DNA of 64,000 nucleotides from an uncultured Draconibacterium sp. (lineage in GTDB: Bacteria > Bacteroidota > Bacteroidia > Bacteroidales > Prolixibacteraceae), in contig NZ_OY771647.1 of the NCBI RefSeq assembly GCF_963674925.1, positions 821,501 through 885,500 of the forward strand, given 5' to 3'. Position 1 is the first letter of the stretch. Every line of letters begins with the position of its first letter. The notes below the pieces were generated by a model. It worked only from the letters and a program-made list of their open reading frames with translations, did not search any database and was not told the DNA's origin. Positions 17,179 through 25,164 of this stretch are shown piece after piece. The position numbers were made by a program, and so were the translations under genes.

Positions 17179-18135
17179 TTACAAAAATCTAATACTCTTA
17201 TACTTTTGGTTACGATTTCTCTCTAAATCAAGAGAATAACTTACAAAAAATTCGTTCGATGCAAAACCGTTACTTTTTAGTGTTGATGTTACTAAATCGA
17301 ACGAATATCCTATTCGCATTCCATTAAACAGTTCCATTCCCATAAGAAGTGCTATCGCGTCCTGCACTCTGTAGGATATTCCTCCCCAGAATTTATCGTT
17401 ATACACCACGTTAGCATTCAAATCTATTTGCCACGAAGCCACATCCGACTTCAGCAAGAACGACGGCTGCACCTCAAATAACGGATCAGATAACTTAATA
17501 TTGTATCCGCCAGTTAAATAATAGTGCCTTGTAAGAAAATCAACCGCTACATCATCGTATTTTACTTCTCCCTGGTTGATGTGCGTTACCGAAAATCCGG
17601 CATAATATTTATTGTTGTATAAATAAGCACCAAAACCTACATCGAATGTAATCTGGCTGGCCTCCTCATTCGGAATTGCCCCATCATTTTCTGCCGGAAT
17701 ATAGATATCAAATCCTGATCTGTTTTCAGGAACAAACCAATCGGGGTTAATATTGAAATTATAAATCCCGGGAGAAATACCAAGCCCCAACGTACCCAAT
17801 GCTGTTGTTACTTTATATGAATAATTAAAATTCACCCAGGTATTCTGGTAAAATCCATATTCATCGCTAATTACATTCACTCCAATTCCACCGGCAGAGC
17901 CAAAAGCATTAATTGCTGCATCAACGCTAAAAACCAGTGTTTTCGGAGCTCCTTCGAATCCCGCCCACTGATAGCGATTTAATAAAATGCCGCTAATTGT
18001 GTTTTCTGCACCTGCATAACCCGGGTTTACACCTAACTTGTAAAACATATTGTTGGTGTACTGAGGATCTTGCTGACCGTACGTAACTAGTGTAATCGAC
18101 ATTATAATAAATAAAAAAGATACAGCCTTTCTCAT
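17179..18135 (-). CDS. porP: PorP/SprF-family outer-membrane protein
   Basis: About 318 residues from the ATG at 18135, which begins a normal signal peptide (MRKAVSFLFIIMSITLVTYGQ); the longer frame upstream starts with an unlikely Cys-rich leader. The start of the mature protein, QDPQYTNNMFYKLGVNPGYAG, is the diagnostic PorP/SprF motif, followed by a barrel of alternating strands. PorP anchors T9SS partners at the cell surface in P. gingivalis. It is the first gene of the T9SS operon. Confidence 0.93.
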   Translation of the reverse strand: MRKAVSFLFIIMSITLVTYGQQDPQYTNNMFYKLGVNPGYAGAENTISGILLNRYQWAGFEGAPKTLVFSVDAAINAFGSAGGIGVNVISDEYGFYQNTWVNFNYSYKVTTALGTLGLGISPGIYNFNINPDWFVPENRSGFDIYIPAENDGAIPNEEASQITFDVGFGAYLYNNKYYAGFSVTHINQGEVKYDDVAVDFLTRHYYLTGGYNIKLSDPLFEVQPSFLLKSDVASWQIDLNANVVYNDKFWGGISYRVQDAIALLMGMELFNGMRIGYSFDLVTSTLKSNGFASNEFFVSYSLDLERNRNQKYKSIRFL

Positions 18136-18252
18136 ACTTCTCTTTTCATAGGGCAATTTAGTCTTTTCTCTACTGCAGCAAAGAAACAATTTTTAGTTGT
18201 TTGTAACAATCAACTGTTAACAAGGTATGCAAAGAACGGTTATAAAGAGCTA

Positions 18253-19404
18253 TTATTTTACTATTTCGTCGGTTTTTTGAACATATTTCAACCAAAGCTC
18301 AGGGATTTCGTTCCCACTGGCCACTTCGTAATCTTTTTCTGAACAGGCAAAATATCTGGTTTCGTTGTTAATGGCTTGCACTTGCACCCACCATTGCCCG
18401 CTATTGTCGTTTTTGTAAAATACAAGCGGTGCTGAAAGTTCAGGTATTTCGACACTAAACGTGGAGAATCCATCGCCTTGCTCCGGTTTTCGCTTGTCTC
18501 TGATAAGGTAGCCCTGCACAAAATACCAAACCAGTTGTGCCGCCAGGTTCAAAGACAATTCTCGCGGCTCCTCCCCAATATTTAAACCGAACAAACCAAA
18601 TACCTTCATACGATTACTTGCTCCGGCATATTTCATTAACTGGCAAGCTTCGTCGGCATATAAACCATTCGGAAGATTCAGACTATTCGGTGCTTCCGAG
18701 GACTTAAATGCAGCCATATCGAAAGTTAAAAAGTCGCTGTTTCGGAGAACAGGCTCAGCGTCGCTAATATTATCACGGAGTTTCCCTAATCGTAAATGTG
18801 CTCCAATACCTTTGGTTTTTTCGAAATAAATATCGGGCACATAATGACTTTGATAGGCCAGCAAATTAAACTGAAATAGATCGGGAAGGGTTTTAAAAAC
18901 CTGCGACAAGTAGTTTGTAGAGCTTAGTGATTCTACACCTTTTTTCACATCCAAAAAGGCATCGATGGCACTAAACGAGAAAAAGGGGTTCGACCGGAAA
19001 GCCTGGCAAACACCGTAACTGTAATCCTGACTGCCGCCAAATACAATGGTTACAATATCCAGTTCGCTCAAATAATCTACCACATCGCGTAATGCCAGGT
19101 AATTCCCTTTGTGGCTGGTTGAAGCTTTCAGGTTGCCCAGATCGATAATGTTGAGTTTCCCAACTCCGGCCAAACCGTAAAATGCTTTACGCAATTTATC
19201 GGGCGTTGCTGTTCGTTTAAAATCATCGTGTTTGCTGTTAAACGGAACTCCAACAATGGCCAACTCAATGTTTGTCAAACGGCCTTCCTGCAATTTAACT
19301 GTATTCTTTTCAATGGTAGCACCCATCGAATATTTCCAGGCGAAAGGCACATCATCGACATACTGCGAAAAATCAACCGCATCGAAATAGGGAAACAAAT
19401 TCAT
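18253..19404 (-). CDS. Arginase/agmatinase/formimidoylglutamase-fold protein lacking metal ligands
   Basis: About 383 residues from the ATG at 19404. The ureohydrolase signatures are visible but degenerate: VFGGSQDYSYG (His to Gln126), SAIDAFLDV (Asp148 kept, His to Phe150, Asp152 kept) and LTFDMAAF (Asp229 kept, second Asp to Ala231). Three of the six residues that hold the two Mn ions are therefore absent, so hydrolysis of arginine, agmatine or formiminoglutamate is unlikely. The C-terminal ~80 residues (WWVQVQAINNETRYFACSEKDYE) extend beyond usual arginases. It lies between topA and the T9SS operon on the same strand. Function unknown. Confidence 0.8.
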   Translation of the reverse strand: MNLFPYFDAVDFSQYVDDVPFAWKYSMGATIEKNTVKLQEGRLTNIELAIVGVPFNSKHDDFKRTATPDKLRKAFYGLAGVGKLNIIDLGNLKASTSHKGNYLALRDVVDYLSELDIVTIVFGGSQDYSYGVCQAFRSNPFFSFSAIDAFLDVKKGVESLSSTNYLSQVFKTLPDLFQFNLLAYQSHYVPDIYFEKTKGIGAHLRLGKLRDNISDAEPVLRNSDFLTFDMAAFKSSEAPNSLNLPNGLYADEACQLMKYAGASNRMKVFGLFGLNIGEEPRELSLNLAAQLVWYFVQGYLIRDKRKPEQGDGFSTFSVEIPELSAPLVFYKNDNSGQWWVQVQAINNETRYFACSEKDYEVASGNEIPELWLKYVQKTDEIVK

Positions 19405-19457
19405 TTTTTTTGTTTTTAAAAATAAAGGCAAATGATCAAATCACCTGCCTTTATTCT

Positions 19458-21791
19458 TTATTTTTTTCTACCGCGTCGGCTTTTAGGTTCCGGAGCCGTC
19501 TCGATGATCTTCATACAATCTTCGAAAGTCAGCTCCTCGGCCTTAGTCGTTTTTGGTATTTTGTAATTTTTCTTTCCATGTTTAATGTAAGGCCCCCACC
19601 TGCCGTTAAGCACCTGCAGTTCTGCATCTTCTTCAAATATTTTAACAACAGCATTACGGTCCTTTTCACGTTTTGCTTCAATCAGTTCAATGGCTCGGTC
19701 GAGTTGAACCGAATACGGATCGTCTTCTTTTCCGAGCGAAACAAATTTATTGTCGTGGCGCACATACGGACCAAAACGGCCAATAGCAACAGTAACCTTT
19801 TTGCCTTCGTACTCGCCTAATTCGCGTGGAAGTTTAAACAGCTCGAGCGCTTCTTCGAGAGTAATTGTTTCGATATGCTGACCGGTTCGCAAACTTGAAA
19901 ACTGTGGTTTTTCGGCTCCTTCTTCCTGCGACACTTCACCCAATTGTGCCAACGGCCCAAAACGACCAATCTTAACCGACACCTCTTTACCTGTTTTCGG
20001 GTCAACACCCAAAATACGCTCACCTTTCGATCGTTCGGCATTTTCAAGGGCATGTTCCACTTTGCCATGAAACGGCTGATAAAACTTATCAATCATTTTG
20101 TTCCAAACCATCTTCCCGTCGGCAATATCATCAAATTCCTTTTCAACATTTGCGGTAAAGTTGTAGTCCATGATCTCATCGAAATTGTCCATCAGAAAAT
20201 CATTCACAACAATACCTATATCGGTTGGGAACAGTTTATTTTTTTCAGCCCCGGTGATCTCGGTCTTTTCTTCCTCTTCAATTTTTCCGTCTTTCAGGGT
20301 AAGAACAGTAAAGTTCCGCTCCACACCCGGACGCTCTTCTTTTACAACATAGTTTCGGTTTTGAACCGTTGTAATGGTTGGCGCATAAGTTGACGGACGA
20401 CCAATTCCCAGCTCCTCCAAACGTTTAACCAGCGACGCTTCCGTATATCGTGGAGGACGTTGTGAAAAACGTTGTGTTGAAACAACAGAAGTCATCTCAA
20501 GTGAATCGTTTACATGCACAGGCGGAATTAAAGTCTGGCCATTTGCATTTGTATTCTCATCGTCGGTCGACTCAATATATACTTTCAGGAAACCATCAAA
20601 AACAATTACTTCGCCGGTTGCCTGGAATTTCTCCGTTGCATTCGACACATCGATGGTTACATTGGTGCGCTCCAAAATAGCATCGGCCATTTGCGAAGCG
20701 ATAGTACGTTTCCAGATCAATTCGTACAAACGTTGTTCCTGCGAAGATCCGCTAACCGTTTGGTTTTCCATGTAGGTAGGACGAATGGCCTCGTGAGCCT
20801 CCTGTGCTCCTTTCGATTTAGTCTTGAATTTCCTGATCTTCACATAATTTTCCCCATGAAGTTCAGTGATCTTTTGTTTCGAAGTATTTATAGCAAGACT
20901 CGACAGGTTCACCGAGTCGGTACGCATATAGGTAATCTTACCACTTTCGTACAAACGCTGTGCAACTGACATGGTTTGCGACACCGAGAATCCCAGTTTT
21001 CTACTGGCTTCCTGTTGTAATGTTGAGGTAGTAAATGGTTGTGCCGGCGATCGTTTCCCCGGTTTTTTCACCACATCGCTAACTTTAAATTCTGCAGTTT
21101 TGCACTTTTCAAGAAAAGCGTTAGCCTCATCGCGGGTACTAAAACGTTTTGAAAGTTCTGCTTTTAGTTCGGTGCTATTTCCGCCTTCATCGGGCACCAG
21201 AAAGTATCCGTTTACACGAAACCAGGTTTCCGTTTTAAAATCGCGAATCTCGCGTTCGCGTTCAACAATTAAACGAACTGCTACCGACTGCACACGACCG
21301 GCACTTAACGATGGTTTTACTTTTTTCCACAAAACCGGCGATACCTCGAATCCCACAATACGGTCTAATACCCGGCGGGCTTGCTGTGCATTTACCAAAT
21401 GCACGTCAATATCACGTGGATTTTTAACGGCCCGTGTAATGGCATCCTTGGTAATTTCGTGAAAAACAATTCGTTTTATTTTATCATCTTTCAGCTTCAG
21501 CACCTCTTTCAGGTGCCAGGCAATAGCCTCTCCCTCGCGGTCTTCATCGGAAGCGAGCCAAACCGTTTCGGCCTCCTTCGCTAACTTTTTCAGTTCTGTT
21601 ACTATTTTCTTCTTATCCGAAGAAACTTTGTATCTGGGCTGATAATTGTTCTCAATATCAATCCCGAAGTCTTTCTTTTCCAAGTCTCTAACGTGCCCCA
21701 TACTTGAGGTTACCACGTAGTCTTTTCCAAGAAATCCTTCAATTGTTTTCGCCTTTGCAGGGGACTCGACTATAACCAGGTTTTTGTGCAT
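19458..21791 (-). CDS. topA: DNA topoisomerase I
   Basis: 777 residues, type IA topoisomerase that relaxes negative supercoils. The N-terminal Toprim domain (VIVESPAKAKTIEGFLG, SDEDREGEAIAWHL) is complete; the active-site Tyr lies in ITYMRTDSVNLS near residue 285. The C-terminal part has three repeats of the GRFGPYV/GRWGPYIK type instead of four-Cys zinc fingers, and ends with a Lys/Arg tail. Followed on the same strand by the arginase-fold gene after about 50 bases. Confidence 0.96.
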   Translation of the reverse strand: MHKNLVIVESPAKAKTIEGFLGKDYVVTSSMGHVRDLEKKDFGIDIENNYQPRYKVSSDKKKIVTELKKLAKEAETVWLASDEDREGEAIAWHLKEVLKLKDDKIKRIVFHEITKDAITRAVKNPRDIDVHLVNAQQARRVLDRIVGFEVSPVLWKKVKPSLSAGRVQSVAVRLIVEREREIRDFKTETWFRVNGYFLVPDEGGNSTELKAELSKRFSTRDEANAFLEKCKTAEFKVSDVVKKPGKRSPAQPFTTSTLQQEASRKLGFSVSQTMSVAQRLYESGKITYMRTDSVNLSSLAINTSKQKITELHGENYVKIRKFKTKSKGAQEAHEAIRPTYMENQTVSGSSQEQRLYELIWKRTIASQMADAILERTNVTIDVSNATEKFQATGEVIVFDGFLKVYIESTDDENTNANGQTLIPPVHVNDSLEMTSVVSTQRFSQRPPRYTEASLVKRLEELGIGRPSTYAPTITTVQNRNYVVKEERPGVERNFTVLTLKDGKIEEEEKTEITGAEKNKLFPTDIGIVVNDFLMDNFDEIMDYNFTANVEKEFDDIADGKMVWNKMIDKFYQPFHGKVEHALENAERSKGERILGVDPKTGKEVSVKIGRFGPLAQLGEVSQEEGAEKPQFSSLRTGQHIETITLEEALELFKLPRELGEYEGKKVTVAIGRFGPYVRHDNKFVSLGKEDDPYSVQLDRAIELIEAKREKDRNAVVKIFEEDAELQVLNGRWGPYIKHGKKNYKIPKTTKAEELTFEDCMKIIETAPEPKSRRGRKK

Positions 21792-21971
21792 ATACTTTCT
21801 AATCCGTTCTAAAAATTCTGCAAATTAAAGAAAATGATGGGCTAAGTTCAAAATTTAATGAGCTATTTTTTTATTTTCTATTTAATTGAAAATGACGATT
21901 TTATTTTTTAAAAAATAAAATATTCTCCAATTTCAAGGCGTTATTTAGGTGGTTCCCATAACAGAATCGTA

Positions 21972-21979
21972 TATATTTG
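21972..21979 (+). promoter_or_regulatory. Candidate -7 box (TATATTTG) of the PBP1A gene
   Basis: TATATTTG fits the Bacteroidota -7 consensus TAnnTTTG and lies 27 bases before the start codon, giving a short leader. No clear -33 TTG is present at the right distance. Confidence 0.4.
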
Positions 21980-22005
21980 TTGCCACATTAAAATGAGCGA
22001 AATTC

Positions 22006-24384
22006 ATGAGCGAAACAAAAAAAAGCTTTAAAAAATACATCTTGATTTTCTGGTCGATCGTTGCACTGGGAATCGTTTCCGTTTTTCTTCTTTTCTTTCT
22101 GATAGCCAAGGGAAAGCTGGGCTTTATGCCCAGTTTCGAAGAGCTGGAAAACCCACAAAATATTCTGGCATCGGAAATCTATTTTGAAGATGGACCGACG
22201 ATTGATAAATATTTCAACCAGGAGAACCGTACTTATGTAAATTTCGAGAATTTACCACCAAATTTAATAAATGCCCTGGTTGCCACAGAAGATGTTCGTT
22301 TTTACGATCATTCGGGAATTGATTTTCGTGGACTAATCCGCGTTTTTAAAGGAATTGTTACCGGCGATACCAGTTCAGGAGGTGGAAGTACTTTAAGTCA
22401 GCAGCTGGCAAAAATGCTTTTCCCACGCGATGGTTTTTCAAGTAGCATGGAGTTGGTACTGCGAAAATTTAAAGAGTGGGTAATTGCCGTAAAACTCGAA
22501 CGCAGTTATACCAAGGAAGAGATTATTCTGATGTATCTGAATAAATACGACTACCTGAACAACGCCGTTGGAATTCGTTCGGCAGCCGATGTTTATTTTA
22601 ATACACAACCCGATTCGCTGAAGCTTCACCAGGCGGCCATGTTGGTTGGTATGGCCAAAAACTCATCGCTTTTTAACCCGGTTCGCCGCCCCGAAATCGT
22701 GCTGCAACGCCGGAATGTTGTGCTGAGCCAGATGGAAAAATACGGCTACATTACTCCCGAAGTTGCCGATTCGGCCAAAAAACTTCCGCTTGATCTGGAA
22801 TATAAAAAAGTGGATTACAAACTCGGCCCGGCACCCTATTTCCGCGAATACCTTCGTTTAACGCTTACCGCCAAAAAACCGGAGCGCGAGAATTATGCCT
22901 CATGGCAGGAGCAAAAATATATTGAAGACCTGGATGAATGGGAAAACAATCCGCTGTTTGGCTGGTGTAACAAAAACACCAAACCCAATGGCGAACCTTA
23001 CGATATTTATGCCGATGGTTTAAAAATATACACCACGCTCGACTCGCGCATGCAAAAATATGCGGTTCAGGCCGTTGAACAACATTTACGCTACGACTTG
23101 CAACCTTTATTCGATGAAAGTTTGTCGGATTTGCGAAATCCCCCTTTTGCCAATAACATGAGTGCGAACGAAGTTGACGACCTGCTAAACCGCGAAATCA
23201 GAAAGAGCGAACGCTACCGTGTAATGAACCGGGCCGGAAAAAGCTTTAAAGAAATTAAGAAGGAATTTAATAAGCCCGTTGACATGACCATTTTTAAATG
23301 GAGTGGCGAAGTAGATACACTGATGACTCCGATGGATTCGATCAAATATTATCTAAAGTTTTTCCGCTCATCGTTTATGGCCATGGATACTGAATCGGGA
23401 AAAGTTAAAGCATACGTTGGCGGCCCTAATTACCAACATTTTATGTACGATATGGTGAAAGGCGGAAAACGCCAGATCGGATCTACCGTTAAGCCATTCC
23501 TGTACACACTGGCCATGCAAAACGGACTTACTCCATGTACCAAAGTTCCGTATGTAAGTCAGCAGTTTATTCAGTGGGACGGTAGTATTTACGAACCAAA
23601 AGATGCCGATGTTGATCCGGAAATGGATGGACAAATGGTCACCTTAAAATGGGGTCTGGCCAACTCAAAAAACCGCATTTCGGCGTGGGTACTAAAACAA
23701 TACAACCCACAGGCAGTGGTTGACGTAATGAAACACATGGGAATTTACAGCCCCATCGATCCGGTAAACTCGATGTTCCTTGGTGTTTCGGATGTTACAC
23801 TATATGAAATGGTTGGTGCTTTTAACACCTTCACGAATCTGGGCGTGTTTATCAAACCTTATTTTGTAACCAAAATTGAAGACCGTCATGGTAACGTAAT
23901 TGCACGTTTTGTTCCCGAGCGCCACGAGGCCATTGATGAACAAACGGCTTACCTGATGCTCAACTTATTACAAGGTGTAATTGATGAAGGAACCGGAATT
24001 CGATTACGCTTTTCGAACCTGTTTCGCGACAGGGTAACAACCGACTATGGAAGTTTTAGTATGCCAATTGCCGGAAAAACCGGAACTACACAGAACCACT
24101 CCGATGGTTGGTTTATTGGTACAACACCAAAACTTACTGCCGGGGTTTGGACCGGTGCCGATTTACGAAGCATTCACTTTAGAACGATCACATCCGGGCA
24201 GGGTGCAAATATGGCGCTGCCAATCTGGGGCTACTTTTATAAGAAAGTATTGGCCGACGAATCGATCGGCTACAAAGAAGAAGAGATGGAGTTTAAAAAA
24301 CCTGCCGGCTTTAATCTCAATCTCGATTGCGATGATTTGGAGCAAAAGAATTCGACTCCGGAAGAATTCGACGACTTTTTCTAG
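22006..24384 (+). CDS. Class A penicillin-binding protein (PBP1A-like)
   Basis: 792 residues. One N-terminal transmembrane helix (~10-35), then a GT51 glycosyltransferase domain (catalytic Glu in TEDVRFYDHSGIDFRG; GGSTLSQQLAKML) and a transpeptidase domain with Ser-x-x-Lys in GSTVKPFLY, the SxN motif in GLANSKN, and KTGTT. It polymerises and cross-links peptidoglycan in the periplasm. A second ATG at 21993 in another frame is followed by nearly the same bases and is not used. The C-terminus ends in an acidic tail (EEFDDFF). Confidence 0.95.
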   Translation: MSETKKSFKKYILIFWSIVALGIVSVFLLFFLIAKGKLGFMPSFEELENPQNILASEIYFEDGPTIDKYFNQENRTYVNFENLPPNLINALVATEDVRFYDHSGIDFRGLIRVFKGIVTGDTSSGGGSTLSQQLAKMLFPRDGFSSSMELVLRKFKEWVIAVKLERSYTKEEIILMYLNKYDYLNNAVGIRSAADVYFNTQPDSLKLHQAAMLVGMAKNSSLFNPVRRPEIVLQRRNVVLSQMEKYGYITPEVADSAKKLPLDLEYKKVDYKLGPAPYFREYLRLTLTAKKPERENYASWQEQKYIEDLDEWENNPLFGWCNKNTKPNGEPYDIYADGLKIYTTLDSRMQKYAVQAVEQHLRYDLQPLFDESLSDLRNPPFANNMSANEVDDLLNREIRKSERYRVMNRAGKSFKEIKKEFNKPVDMTIFKWSGEVDTLMTPMDSIKYYLKFFRSSFMAMDTESGKVKAYVGGPNYQHFMYDMVKGGKRQIGSTVKPFLYTLAMQNGLTPCTKVPYVSQQFIQWDGSIYEPKDADVDPEMDGQMVTLKWGLANSKNRISAWVLKQYNPQAVVDVMKHMGIYSPIDPVNSMFLGVSDVTLYEMVGAFNTFTNLGVFIKPYFVTKIEDRHGNVIARFVPERHEAIDEQTAYLMLNLLQGVIDEGTGIRLRFSNLFRDRVTTDYGSFSMPIAGKTGTTQNHSDGWFIGTTPKLTAGVWTGADLRSIHFRTITSGQGANMALPIWGYFYKKVLADESIGYKEEEMEFKKPAGFNLNLDCDDLEQKNSTPEEFDDFF

Positions 24385-24395
24385 AAAGATATCTA

Positions 24396-24426
24396 GTCAT
24401 GCTCTCACTCAAAGTGAGAGTATGAC
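24396..24426 (+). terminator. Hairpin after PBP1A gene
   Basis: Inverted repeat GTCAT-G-CTCTCACT / AGTGAGAG-T-ATGAC with a 3-base loop, 12 bases after the stop; a C/T-rich stretch follows. It shares the CTCACT/AGTGAG core with the hairpin at 25122-25152. Confidence 0.6.
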
Positions 24427-24451
24427 TACTCACTTTCTTTTTACATTTCAG

Positions 24452-24884
24452 TTACTTTTTTTCTATACTCAACAGGTATTCACTTTTCGGAGCATAATTA
24501 AAAATCAACTGATCACCCTCGGTGCAATGCTCAAACAGTTCTTTATCAACATCGAACTTTATACCATCAACAACAAATTCAAACTTTTCAGTGTATGCTT
24601 TAGACATACCGCTGTTCAGTGCGGAAGCATTATAAATATCGTTTTGTGATTTGCTAATCAATGTTTTTTGAACCTGAACTTTTTCATTGAATTGCAAATC
24701 GCGATAGTATTTATTACATATCAGAAAGTTAAGGAGCACTGAAGAACTCAATGTTCCGATTGTAATCAAACCTGCTATTTTGAGATTCAATTCATTGGGA
24801 TTCGAATCAAAGAATAACTCGTAAATCGTTACTCCAATAATTGTTGCAAGAACAAATACCAGGCAATGATAAAATCAATCCCAT
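24452..24884 (-). pseudogene. Small membrane protein, probably frameshifted near 24860
   Basis: The C-terminal 112 residues are open from a TTG near 24790, but the same frame continues upstream as a clean hydrophobic stretch (LVFVLATIIGVTIYELFF) that has no start codon. A good ATG at 24882-24884 opens MGLILSL in the neighbouring frame; removing one base near 24859-24864 joins the two into a 143-residue protein with two N-terminal membrane helices and a hydrophilic tail (KYYRDLQF, DGIKFDVDKELFEHC). The total length is 3n+1, as expected for a one-base insertion. It is either a recent pseudogene or a sequencing error. No family recognised. Confidence 0.5.
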
Positions 24885-24885
24885 T

Positions 24886-25074
24886 TTACATTGCTCTCTC
24901 AAATTCTTTCTGTCGGTTTTTGTAAGGCCCCGGTGCATTTGTTTGTTTTTGGCTTTCATCGTTTGTATTGGTTAATGATATGCATAAAGATATAAATTTC
25001 GAATCTTTATCATAACTATAATTTTCTGTTGCTGAGCACCATTTCCGGTAATAGCCGTTCAAGAATGTTTCCAT
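24886..25074 (-). CDS. Possible small ORF of unknown function
   Basis: 62 codons, no recognised family. Its stop is one base from the start of the frameshifted membrane gene, which would fit an operon. Against it: the ATG directly follows the T-run of the dcp terminator, leaving no room for a promoter, and composition is not protein-like in an obvious way. Reported only as a possibility. Confidence 0.2.
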   Translation of the reverse strand: METFLNGYYRKWCSATENYSYDKDSKFISLCISLTNTNDESQKQTNAPGPYKNRQKEFERAM

Positions 25075-25076
25075 AA

Positions 25077-25110
25077 AAAAAATGGCACCTCATTACGAAA
25101 TGCCATTTTC
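25077..25110 (-). terminator. Rho-independent terminator of the M3 peptidase gene
   Basis: On the minus strand an AAAATGGCA / TGCCATTTT stem with a ~12-base loop is followed by a run of eight T. It is about 55 bases after the peptidase stop. Confidence 0.75.
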
Positions 25111-25121
25111 AATATTATTTA

Positions 25122-25152
25122 GTGATAGGCTCACTTTAAGTGAGACCATCAC
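25122..25152. repeat. Imperfect palindrome related to the one at 24396
   Basis: GTGAT...CTCACT / AGTGAG...ATCAC with a short loop, directly downstream of the M3 peptidase stop. It resembles the hairpin after PBP1A, and the two enclose the small-ORF region. Confidence 0.5.
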
Positions 25153-25164
25153 TCTTCAAGACTT

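Noticed and set aside
17179..18189. Longer porP start at 18189
   Set aside because: It adds a Cys-rich leader before a perfect signal peptide that starts at ATG 18135.
18253..19404. Plain call of formimidoylglutamase (HutG) or arginase
   Set aside because: Three of six metal ligands are absent, so only the fold can be claimed.
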